A stretch of 5,679 bases of DNA from Chthoniobacter sp. (GCA_025352865.1 JANXSB010000396.1:1-5679), one strand, 5' to 3'. Shown: positions 1 to 5,679, counted from the stretch's first letter. Notes: a model not told the origin generated them from the sequence alone. A program made the numbers and translations.

Positions 1-213
1 CATCACTGCCGCCGCGAGCGAGCTGCTGCCCTCCACCCAGACCTTGATCTCGATTCCCTCCTGCGTCCGCAGCGGCGGCGCGGCCGCCACCATGACGTGC
101 GCGAGCACCGGCGAACCCTGCATTTTGAAGGACTCCGCGCCCGCACGTGCGCTGAGCAGCGCGGCGGCGAGGAGGACGGCGATCCGGCGGTTGGGGAAAA
201 AGGGGTGGGGCAT
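1..213 (-). CDS. PstS-like periplasmic substrate-binding protein, N-terminal fragment
   Basis: Only the first 71 residues are inside the window; the gene runs off the low-coordinate edge. It opens with a clear Sec signal peptide: basic Arg9-Arg10, a hydrophobic core at residues 11-22, and an Ala24-Gly-Ala26 cleavage site before Glu27. The mature start (FKMQGSPVL, then IEIKVWVEGSSSLAAAV) follows the pattern of phosphate-type (PstS-like) periplasmic binding proteins: a first strand ending in a Gly-Ser ligand loop, then a helix, then a second strand ending in another Gly-Ser-Ser loop before a helix. The role inferred is binding of a small oxyanion or other solute in the periplasm. The ATG at 213 directly follows the TAG of the DUF547 gene (TAGATG), which suggests translational coupling. 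No Shine-Dalgarno sequence is visible. The family call rests on a short fragment, so the ligand is unknown. Confidence 0.6.
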   Translation of the reverse strand, partial: MPHPFFPNRRIAVLLAAALLSARAGAESFKMQGSPVLAHVMVAAAPPLRTQEGIEIKVWVEGSSSLAAAVM

Positions 214-927
214 CTATTTCGTTTCGTTCAGGCTCCAGTCATAGTCCTGATAGCTGATTTTCTTAAAGTCCGATTTCCCGCTGCGATATTTTTTCAGGAA
301 CGCCGTGACCGCCGCATCGCCGCCGAAGTCCTCCTTGTACCAGTCGAAGATTTTCGAGAGGGCCGCGCCGTCACCCTCGGGCTTCACGCCGTGCTCGCTG
401 TTCACGTAGATGCGCGCCTGGTCGTCGAGCTGCGCGTCGAGCTTCGCCGCGTCGTAGGGTTCATTGCGCAGCGGCGGGCACGAGCGGCTCGCGCAGTTCA
501 GCGCGAAGTGGACGCGCGGCTCCGCGAAGCGCGGGCGGATGATGTCCTTCTCCAGATGATTGAAGCTCATCTTCGTGCCCGCGACGGTGATCCGGTTGCC
601 CATGAAAAAGGTGAACGCCAGATCCTTCACGCTCTTCGTCGGATACTTCGCCACCGCCTCGTGCAGGATCCACGCATTGTAGGCATTGATGTGAAAGGCG
701 AGCTGCTCCTTGCTTTTCACCGTCGAGACAGGCGCGGCGGCGATGGCATCGACGACCTCCTGAATTGCCTTCACGTCATCGGCGCTGGCTTTCCACTCGG
801 CGTATTTCACGCCACCGCCGGAGACGTATTTTTTCAAAAGCCGCGCGTAGTCGGCCTGCCAGTCGGCGGCAAAGGTGCCGGCGCTCAGCGCGAGGAAGGC
901 GACGACGGAAGTGAGTTTTGTTTTCAT
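214..927 (-). CDS. Exported DUF547-domain protein
   Basis: This is a 237-residue protein with a Sec signal peptide: Lys2 and Lys4, a hydrophobic stretch at 7-16, and likely cleavage after Thr18-Phe-Ala20. The rest is one DUF547 domain. The family hallmarks are all present in order: AFHINAYN at 77-84, HFALNCASRSCPPL at 140-153 with Cys145 and Cys150, LSKIFDWYKEDF at 190-201, and YDWSLN at 229-234 near the C-terminus. The length is usual for a stand-alone secreted DUF547 protein and nothing looks broken. I know of no established biochemical activity for the family; the invariant His/Asn/Cys motifs suggest a catalytic or binding pocket, which is inference. The gene abuts the substrate-binding gene downstream with zero spacing. 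It is separated from the FGE-like gene upstream by 117 bp holding a composite repeat. The ATG at 927 starts a perfect signal peptide and is preferred, although no ribosome-binding site is visible before it. Confidence 0.9.
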   Translation of the reverse strand: MKTKLTSVVAFLALSAGTFAADWQADYARLLKKYVSGGGVKYAEWKASADDVKAIQEVVDAIAAAPVSTVKSKEQLAFHINAYNAWILHEAVAKYPTKSVKDLAFTFFMGNRITVAGTKMSFNHLEKDIIRPRFAEPRVHFALNCASRSCPPLRNEPYDAAKLDAQLDDQARIYVNSEHGVKPEGDGAALSKIFDWYKEDFGGDAAVTAFLKKYRSGKSDFKKISYQDYDWSLNETK

Positions 928-980
928 GGCGGAGTGGGAGTGGAAAGGGTTGCGGTTTATTTCCCGCCGAGAGTTCTAAC

Positions 981-1007
981 CACGGATTGCGCGGATTTCA
1001 CGGATTT
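981..1007. repeat. Three 9-bp tandem units of CACGGATTT type
   Basis: Three consecutive 9-bp units are visible: CACGGATTG (981-989), CGCGGATTT (990-998) and CACGGATTT (999-1007). Each differs from the CACGGATTT consensus at no more than one base. The array is preceded by TAAC and lies in the gap between the FGE-like gene and the DUF547 gene. The motif resembles an intergenic repeat that I recall from Verrucomicrobiota and other environmental genomes, but I cannot confirm that here. The array is followed two bases later by a long inverted repeat, and the two probably form one element. Confidence 0.75.
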
Positions 1008-1009
1008 CG

Positions 1010-1048
1010 TTGAGGTAGGGACGGCACTCCGTGCCGTCCCTGCCTCAA
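1010..1048. repeat. Near-perfect 18-bp inverted repeat with 3-nt loop
   Basis: Bases 1010-1027 pair with 1031-1048 around a TCC loop at 1028-1030. There are 17 Watson-Crick pairs, and one position (1016/1042) is a G-U wobble in plus-strand RNA but an A/C mismatch in minus-strand RNA. The GC-rich core is ACGGCAC/GTGCCGT. The distal arm contains the stop codon of the FGE-like gene (1045-1047) and one base of its last codon. The hairpin could stop or protect minus-strand transcripts, but no U-run follows it in that direction, so it does not fit a classical intrinsic terminator. An interspersed REP- or MITE-like palindrome is the preferred reading. Confidence 0.75.
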
Positions 1049-2058
1049 AATTTGCTCCGCGCGCAGCGGAAGCCGAGATCGCATGCGGCGTAATCCGGCG
1101 CGGCTTTTTTACGCGCGCTCGGGCGGTAGTCCGCACCGTTATCCACACCGCTCAGAAACGAACCTCCGCGCGCGACCCGCTGGGCGATCCCGTTCTCGTC
1201 GCGCGCTTCCTCCTCCGATGCGGGGCCGGTCGGATTGTCGTGCCCGCTCTTTTTGTAAAAGTCCGCGCGATACCAGTCGGCGCACCATTCCCAGACGTTG
1301 CCCGCCATGTCCGCGAGGCCGTAGTTGTTTGGCGGAAAACTGCCGACCTGCATCGTCCCGCCGTAATCGTCAGCCGCGCGTTCTGTGGCCCCGAAGACAT
1401 TCGCCGGCAGGCGTCCGCCGGGCCTGCTTTCCGAACCCCAGACATAGGCCGCGTGCATGATGCCGCCGCGCGCGGCGTACTCCCATTCCGCCTCGGTCGG
1501 CAGACGTTTCCCGGCCCAGTTAGCGTAGGCTGCGGCGTCTTCCCAACAGACTTGCACGACGGGAAATTTCTCGCGCCCGGCGAGGTCGGAATCCGGCCCC
1601 GTGGGATGCCGCCAGTTCGCGCCAGCGATGTACGCCCAATGAATCCAGAAGACCATTGCTCCGGCTTCCTGCCGCCCCGGCGGCGCGCCCGCGGCGGGCT
1701 TTCGCTCGGCCACAGTCACGTAGCCCGTCGCCTCCACAAACTGCGCAAACTGCGCATTCGTCACCTCCGTTTTGTCCATGAAAAAACCGCGCACCCGCAC
1801 ATCGTGCAGCGGCTGCTCGTCGGGCGCGCCGTCATTCGCGCCCATCGTGAATTTGCCCGGCGGAATCCACACCATCTCCCCGCCGCCCGCCTGGCCGCTG
1901 GCCGCGCGCGCCTGTTCCTTTTCGCGTTTGATGCGCCGCGCATCATTCAGCACCCAGAGCGTGGTCAGCACGAACCACGCGAAAAAAAACACGATGAGGA
2001 TCACGGCCGAGCGCGTCGCCGGCGGCAGTTTGAAAGCGGATGCGGGATCGTTTTCCAC
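1045..2058 (-). CDS. Membrane-anchored SUMF1/FGE-type protein lacking the catalytic cysteine pair
   Basis: This 337-residue protein has one hydrophobic segment at 18-37, a charged linker (RRIKREKEQ, 41-49), and then a complete formylglycine-generating-enzyme-type domain from about 61 to 334. Family signatures run in order: MVWIPPGKFTMG (62-73), DKTEVTNAQFAQFV (95-108), GANWRHPTGPDSD (146-158), GKRLPTEAEWEYAARGG (183-199), NNYGLADMAGNVWEWCADWY (244-263), RGGSFL (297-302), YRPSAR (311-316) and LGFRCAR (328-334). True FGE converts a sulfatase Cys (or Ser) to formylglycine using two copper-binding cysteines in RGGSxxCxxxxC. Here those positions are Ser303 and Gly308, so classical activity is unlikely. 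Human SUMF2, a paralogue without the pair, is a precedent. Positive residues follow the membrane segment, which favours a cytoplasmic C-terminal domain. The start is GTG at 2058: it is the only start in that frame after the stop of the preceding gene that keeps the membrane segment. The preceding gene ends 42 bp upstream. Confidence 0.88.
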   Translation of the reverse strand: MENDPASAFKLPPATRSAVILIVFFFAWFVLTTLWVLNDARRIKREKEQARAASGQAGGGEMVWIPPGKFTMGANDGAPDEQPLHDVRVRGFFMDKTEVTNAQFAQFVEATGYVTVAERKPAAGAPPGRQEAGAMVFWIHWAYIAGANWRHPTGPDSDLAGREKFPVVQVCWEDAAAYANWAGKRLPTEAEWEYAARGGIMHAAYVWGSESRPGGRLPANVFGATERAADDYGGTMQVGSFPPNNYGLADMAGNVWEWCADWYRADFYKKSGHDNPTGPASEEEARDENGIAQRVARGGSFLSGVDNGADYRPSARKKAAPDYAACDLGFRCARSKF

Positions 2059-2100
2059 AGGCGCGCAACGTGAGGACGGCCCGCGCCCGATGCAAGCCCG

Positions 2101-2991
2101 CTAGCTCGACAGCCCCCAGTTGAGGAGCCGGTAGCTGTCGATCCAGATGTTCTTATTGTCGCCCAGCGCGACCACGATGATGTGCCGCCCGCCGCGCGTG
2201 GCGCTGGAGATGAGGCAGTGCCCGGCGGCCTCCGTGTAGCCGGTCTTCATCCCGTTGCACGCAGCGAAGTTTTTCATCACCTTGTTCGTCGTCTCGAAGA
2301 CGCGCGTGCGCCCGTCGTTGTAGTGCCACTCGATGGCTTTCTGGCACATGATTTCGCGCAGCGTGCGGTTGCGGTAGGCAAGCATCGCGACCTTCGCCAT
2401 GTCGCGCGCCGTGGAGTACTGGCCGGGCGCGGGCAGGCCGTTCGGATTGACGAAATGCGAGTTGCGCATGCCGAGTTGCGCCGCGCGCGCGTTCATCTTG
2501 CGGGCGAAATCCTCGACGCTTCCGGCGTTGTCGCGCGCGAGGGCGCGGGCCACGTCATTCATGCTGTGGACGAGGAGGATGTTGAGGAAATCAATCCGCG
2601 AATAAACATTGCCGGGCTTGATGTAGAGCATCGAGGGCTCGACCCATGTGTCGCTCGCCTCCACGCGGACCTTCGCGTTGAGATTCCCCTCCTCCGCCAC
2701 GAGCAGCGCGGTGAAAAGTTTCTGCGTGCTCGCGACCGGGCGCTGGCGGTCGGCATTGACCTCGTGCAGCACCTGACCCGTGCCGGCGTCGATGACCATG
2801 ACCGAGCCGGCGGTCACGGCGGGGACTCCCGCGCCGGCTTCCTCGGGCGTAAAGGTTTCCTCGGGCTCGGACTGACGCGCGGGCTCCGGGGCGGGCGCGG
2901 TCTTCTTGGTTTTCTTCGTCGCGGCAAACGTCTCCGGCGTGCAGACGAGGAAAGCGAGGGCGAGACTGAGAATGGTGGCGAGGCGCTTCAT
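2101..2991 (-). CDS. Exported S11-family D-alanyl-D-alanine carboxypeptidase/endopeptidase (low-molecular-weight PBP)
   Basis: This is a 296-residue penicillin-binding protein acting on peptidoglycan stem peptides in the periplasm. A signal peptide (Lys2-Arg3, hydrophobic 4-16, Thr21-Phe-Ala23 cleavage site) is followed by a Lys/Pro/Glu-rich linker at about 24-55 and then the serine-peptidase domain at about 59-296. All three active-site motifs are present: Ser88-Thr-Gln-Lys91 (SxxK, nucleophile Ser88), Ser143-Met-Asn145 (SxN) and Lys249-Thr-Gly251 (KTG). The chain ends soon after the KTG region, so it lacks the C-terminal beta domain and amphipathic anchor of PBP5/DacA-type enzymes. In layout it is closer to the soluble PBP7 type, so D,D-endopeptidase activity is as possible as carboxypeptidase. 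The reading frame stays open upstream to 3303, but that part overlaps the TPR gene and has no family signal; the ATG at 2991 begins the signal peptide. The gap to the TPR gene is 58 bp. Confidence 0.93.
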   Translation of the reverse strand: MKRLATILSLALAFLVCTPETFAATKKTKKTAPAPEPARQSEPEETFTPEEAGAGVPAVTAGSVMVIDAGTGQVLHEVNADRQRPVASTQKLFTALLVAEEGNLNAKVRVEASDTWVEPSMLYIKPGNVYSRIDFLNILLVHSMNDVARALARDNAGSVEDFARKMNARAAQLGMRNSHFVNPNGLPAPGQYSTARDMAKVAMLAYRNRTLREIMCQKAIEWHYNDGRTRVFETTNKVMKNFAACNGMKTGYTEAAGHCLISSATRGGRHIIVVALGDNKNIWIDSYRLLNWGLSS

Positions 2992-3049
2992 GCGGCGCGT
3001 AGTAAATGGATGCGCGCCATTTCCGCAAGCGGGGATGCGAGGCGCAGAC

Positions 3050-3736
3050 TCACTCCTTCGGCTCCGCAAGCCCCTTCGCCACATCCGCGTCGGGCGCAGC
3101 TCCGAGGTCCAGCGCCTTTTGATAATGGCGGCGCGCGAGTTCCACCGAAGGCGGCGTCCGCTGAAGGTAGAAGACGGCGAGATTGAAATGCGCCTCGGCG
3201 TAACCGGGCTCGATGTCGATGGCCTTGCGCAGTTCGTCCTCCGCGCCGGAGAGCCAGCCCTTTTTCCCGACCGTGACGCCGAGGTACTGATGCACCATCG
3301 CATTCTTCGGTTCGAGCAGCGCCGCCTGCGCGAGCGCGGCGAGCGCGGCGTCCAGCTTGTCCTGATCGTAGTAGATGACGCCGAACACGAGCCAGCCGAG
3401 CCCCGCCTCCGGCTGCGCGCGCACCGCTTTTTTCAAAAATTTCTCCGCCTCCGCGTACTGCTTCTGCCGGTAGGCCACGAGGCCGAGATTGATCGTCGTC
3501 GCCACATTGTCCGGCGCGAGCGTCAGCACTTTTTGAAAGTCCTTTTTCGCCCCGGCGAGATCGCCTTTCGCCATTTCCACCATCGCCTTTTTCGCGAGCT
3601 GTTGGGCCTCGTCGGAGACCTGTTTTTTGCCCGGCTCGTTCAGCTCGTCGGCCGGCCCGACGCGAAACTTCGGCCCCTCCGCCTGCACGACGGACGCGAG
3701 CGCGAGGAGCAGCGCGAGCAGGACGCTGGTCTTCAC
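3050..3736 (-). CDS. Exported tetratricopeptide-repeat protein
   Basis: This is a 228-residue protein with a signal peptide (Lys2, hydrophobic 5-17, Val17-Gln-Ala19 cleavage site before Glu20). Five TPR units follow in exact 34-residue phase from about residue 44 to 213. Each of the first four ends in a helix-breaking Pro: Pro75, Pro109, Pro143 and Pro177. TPR arrays bind protein partners, so a periplasmic scaffold or assembly role is likely, but no partner can be read from the sequence. The start is GTG at 3736: it gives the signal peptide, and its last two bases overlap the TGA of proC (GTGA, 4-bp overlap), the classical arrangement for translational coupling. The frame stays open upstream to 4072 only inside proC, with low-complexity Arg/Gly/Ala sequence that is not a plausible N-terminus. 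The S11 peptidase gene follows 58 bp downstream, so a role near peptidoglycan is a reasonable but unproven guess. Confidence 0.88.
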   Translation of the reverse strand: MKTSVLLALLLALASVVQAEGPKFRVGPADELNEPGKKQVSDEAQQLAKKAMVEMAKGDLAGAKKDFQKVLTLAPDNVATTINLGLVAYRQKQYAEAEKFLKKAVRAQPEAGLGWLVFGVIYYDQDKLDAALAALAQAALLEPKNAMVHQYLGVTVGKKGWLSGAEDELRKAIDIEPGYAEAHFNLAVFYLQRTPPSVELARRHYQKALDLGAAPDADVAKGLAEPKE

Positions 3737-4536
3737 TTCGGGCGTCCCATTTCCTGCGCCCGCTCCGTGGCCGCGCGCACGGCGCGGAAAAAAGCCGAGC
3801 GCAAGCCCGCGGCTTCCAGCGCCTCCAGGCCCGCGATGGTCGTGCCGCCGGGGCTCGTCACTTCGTCTTTCAGCGCCGCCGGATGACGCCCCGTCTTCAG
3901 CACCATCTCCGCCGCGCCCGCCACGGTCTGCGCGGCCAGCTTCTGCGCCAGCTCGCGCGGCAGACCCATGAGCACGCCGCCGTCCGCCAGCGCCTCGATG
4001 ACCAGATAGATGTAAGCCGGCCCGCTCCCGCTCAGCCCCGTCACCACATCGAGCAGATTCTCCTTCACACACACCACCTCGCCGACCGCGCCGAAAATCT
4101 TTTCCGTCAGCGCCGCGTCCGCGCCCGTCGCCGTCGCGCCGAGCGCATAGGCCGCCGCGCCTTTGTGGACCAGCGCCGGCGTGTTCGGCATCACCCGCAC
4201 GATGCGCACGCCCGGCCCCGCCGCCTCCTGCAACGCCGCAATCGGCAGCCCCGCGACAATCGAAATCACCAGCTTCTCCTCCGCACCCGCGCGCAGCGAG
4301 CGCAGCGCTTCAAGCGCATCGTTCGGCTTCACGCACAGCACCAGCGCACCGGCCATCGCCACGAGGTCCGCATTCGTCTCCGCAAAAGCCACGCCCGCGA
4401 CCGTCGCCAGCCGCTGCGCCGCAGCCGCGATGACATCGCTCACGATGATGTCACCAGGCGCAAGCGCGCCGCTCTGCACCACGCCCTGCACGAGCGCGGA
4501 AGCCATTTTTCCTGAACCGACGAAGCCAAGTTTCAT
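3733..4536 (-). CDS. proC: Pyrroline-5-carboxylate reductase (ProC)
   Basis: This 267-residue enzyme carries out the last step of proline synthesis: NAD(P)H-dependent reduction of 1-pyrroline-5-carboxylate to L-proline in the cytoplasm. The N-terminal Rossmann fold opens with LGFVGSGKMASAL, whose dinucleotide loop is Gly7-Ser-Gly-Lys-Met-Ala12. The family motifs follow: CVKPND (68-73), VRVMPNTPA (113-121), the dimer-domain signature LSGSGPAY (168-175) and DEVTSPGGTTIAGL (224-237). Length is normal and nothing is missing. The ATG at 4536 is chosen because the Rossmann strand begins at once; a GGGTGG lies 10 bases upstream as a possible ribosome-binding site. In-frame ATGs at 4545 and 4596 would add a basic, unconserved leader, and the latter would run into nuoD. 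The nuoD stop is 47 bp upstream, and the stop of proC overlaps the GTG of the TPR gene. Confidence 0.97.
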   Translation of the reverse strand: MKLGFVGSGKMASALVQGVVQSGALAPGDIIVSDVIAAAAQRLATVAGVAFAETNADLVAMAGALVLCVKPNDALEALRSLRAGAEEKLVISIVAGLPIAALQEAAGPGVRIVRVMPNTPALVHKGAAAYALGATATGADAALTEKIFGAVGEVVCVKENLLDVVTGLSGSGPAYIYLVIEALADGGVLMGLPRELAQKLAAQTVAGAAEMVLKTGRHPAALKDEVTSPGGTTIAGLEALEAAGLRSAFFRAVRAATERAQEMGRPK

Positions 4537-4583
4537 GCGCGCCATACCACCCGCGTGCCGCCGCCGTGGGAAGCGCAATTTTC

Positions 4584-5679
4584 CTACCGGTCGCACTCGC
4601 CCATGACGAAATCGAGCGAGCCGAGGATGGCGACGACGTCGCTCATCATGTGGCCGGGGAGGATTTTCGGGAGGATGGAGAGATTGCAGAAGGAGGGCGC
4701 GCGGATCTTCAGCCGGTGCGGGGTGCCGCCGCCTTTGCTGTTGATGTAGAAGCCGAGTTCGCCCTTCGGATTTTCGTGGCCGAAATAGATCTCGCCCGCC
4801 GGCGCGTCAATGCCCTCGGTGTGGACGATGAAGTGGTGGATCAGCTCCTCCATTTTCGTCAGCACCGTGGTCTTGGGCGGCGGGAAATTTTTCGCATCCG
4901 TCACATTGATCCCACCGCCGGGGAGAGTGTCGATGACCTGCCGCAGGATGCGCAGCGACTCGCGCATCTCGGCCATGCGGACGGTGTAGCGGTCGTAGCA
5001 ATCGCCGACGGAACCAACCGGCACGTCGAACTCGTACTGCTCGTAGCCGAGATACGGATGCTTTTTCCGCAGGTCGTGATCGACGCCGGACGCGCGCAGA
5101 TTCGGCCCGGTGAGACCGTAGCCGATGGCGTCCGCTTTCGAGATGGTGCCGATGTCCTTGGTGCGATCGACGAAGATGCGGTTGCGGGAAAGGAGGTTGT
5201 CCGTCTCGTCGATCACCGCCGGCAGTTCGGCGAGGAATTTCTCCAGCAGCGGGAGGAAGGCGTCCGGCAGATCGCGCGTCTGCCCCCCCACGCGCGTGTA
5301 GCTGGTGGTGAAGCGCGCGCCGGTGAGCAGCTCGACGAGGTTGTAGATTTTTTCACGCTCGTTGAACGTGTACATGAAAATGGTGAGCGCGCCGCAATCC
5401 ATGCCAAAGCAGCCGATGCCGAGGAGGTGCGAGGAGATGCGCGCCAGTTCGCAGCAGATGACGCGGATGGCCTGCCCGCGCGGCGGGAGCGTCCAGCCCA
5501 TGAGCTTCTCCACGGCGAGCGCGTAGGCCACGTTGTTCGCGATGGGCGCGAGGTAATCCAGCCGGTCCGTGTAGGGGATGAACTGGTTGTAGTGCATGTT
5601 CTCGGCGATTTTTTCGTCGCCGCGATGCAGGTAGCCGATGTCCGGCGTAGCCTTGGTGATGATCTCGCCGTCCAGCTCG
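4584..5679 (-). CDS. nuoD: NADH-quinone oxidoreductase subunit D (NuoD), lacking its N-terminus at the window edge
   Basis: This is the 49-kDa-type subunit of respiratory complex I. It lies in the peripheral arm and forms the quinone site together with NuoB. The window shows the last 364 residues. The frame is open to the edge and begins ELDGEIITKATPDIGYLHRG, so only the extreme N-terminus, including the HPSTHG-type quinone-site His, is outside. Visible signatures include PYTDRLDYLAPIANN, whose Tyr (visible residue 42) matches Thermus Nqo4 Tyr87 that contacts the quinone head group. Others are VGGQTRDLP, LTGPNLRASGVDHDLRKKHP, GYEQYEFDVPVG, MAEMRESLRIL, and the C-terminal IKAPSF-like element (LKIRAPSFCNL) with LGSLDFVMGECDR at the end. 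The C-terminus is intact. The next gene is proC, not nuoE, nuoF or another complex I subunit, so the nuo cluster ends or is interrupted here. Confidence 0.97.
   Translation of the reverse strand, partial: ELDGEIITKATPDIGYLHRGDEKIAENMHYNQFIPYTDRLDYLAPIANNVAYALAVEKLMGWTLPPRGQAIRVICCELARISSHLLGIGCFGMDCGALTIFMYTFNEREKIYNLVELLTGARFTTSYTRVGGQTRDLPDAFLPLLEKFLAELPAVIDETDNLLSRNRIFVDRTKDIGTISKADAIGYGLTGPNLRASGVDHDLRKKHPYLGYEQYEFDVPVGSVGDCYDRYTVRMAEMRESLRILRQVIDTLPGGGINVTDAKNFPPPKTTVLTKMEELIHHFIVHTEGIDAPAGEIYFGHENPKGELGFYINSKGGGTPHRLKIRAPSFCNLSILPKILPGHMMSDVVAILGSLDFVMGECDR

Noticed and set aside
928..980. Promoter for the DUF547 gene in the 117-bp gap
   Set aside because: AT-richer bits are present around 950-980, but no pair of -35 and -10 boxes at proper spacing could be supported.
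1010..1048. Classical intrinsic terminator for the FGE-like gene
   Set aside because: The hairpin is strong, but the minus-strand sequence after it is not a U-run, and the stop codon is within the stem; repeat element is the better label.
957..1148. A 63-codon minus-strand frame spanning the repeat element
   Set aside because: Half lies in the end of the FGE-like gene in another frame, and the rest is the translation of the tandem repeat and palindrome; no start signal or domain.
97..2073. A 658-codon open frame on the plus strand, antisense to the DUF547 and FGE-like genes
   Set aside because: Its product is Arg/Ala/His-rich with no recognisable domain. It runs across two real genes and the intergenic repeat. 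Long antisense frames are common opposite GC-rich codons.
2059..2100. Stop-codon read-through fusing the S11 peptidase to the FGE-like protein
   Set aside because: The two genes are in the same frame with no other stop in the 42-bp gap, but a gap of 14 codons free of stops is expected by chance about half the time.
2992..3303. Upstream extension of the S11 peptidase frame to 3303
   Set aside because: It overlaps the TPR gene, is Arg/Ser-rich and would displace the signal peptide that begins at 2991.
2182..3886. Further long plus-strand open frames (2182-3186 and 2906-3886) opposite the S11 peptidase, TPR and proC genes
   Set aside because: They have the same Arg-rich shadow composition, and the minus strand carries full family motifs in each case.
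3737..4072. Upstream extension of the TPR frame to 4072
   Set aside because: It lies wholly inside proC, is low-complexity, and would bury a good signal peptide in mid-protein.

Overview
The window is a dense run of protein genes that all read on the minus strand. It has high GC and very short gaps. No RNA gene, CRISPR array, insertion sequence or stretch of more than 300 bases without a gene was seen. The style of the NuoD protein, a SUMF1-type protein with a membrane anchor, DUF547 next to an exported substrate-binding protein, and an intergenic repeat built on CACGGATTT units all suggest an environmental member of Verrucomicrobiota or a near relative. That assignment is an inference from recognition, not from a search.

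In the direction of transcription (high to low coordinates) the order is: nuoD, cut at its 5' end by the window edge (4584-5679); proC (3733-4536); an exported five-repeat TPR protein (3050-3736) whose GTG start overlaps the proC stop; an exported S11-family D,D-peptidase (2101-2991); a membrane-anchored formylglycine-generating-enzyme-like protein (1045-2058); a 117-bp gap holding a composite repeat; an exported DUF547 protein (214-927); and the first 71 residues of an exported PstS-like substrate-binding protein (1-213), whose ATG directly follows the DUF547 stop.

Spacings are 47, -4, 58, 42, 117 and 0 bp, so the set could be one or two transcripts. The natural break is the 117-bp repeat-bearing gap. 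The first block mixes respiration (NuoD), proline synthesis (ProC), a periplasmic scaffold (TPR) and peptidoglycan trimming (S11 peptidase), with no evident common pathway. The second block (DUF547 plus substrate-binding protein) looks like a coupled pair of exported proteins.

The points most worth a second look are three. The SUMF1/FGE-type protein keeps the family fold signatures but has Ser and Gly where the two catalytic cysteines should be. The composite tandem-plus-hairpin repeat abuts that gene's stop codon. The DUF547/substrate-binding pair has a zero-gap junction. No convincing new multi-gene system is visible.
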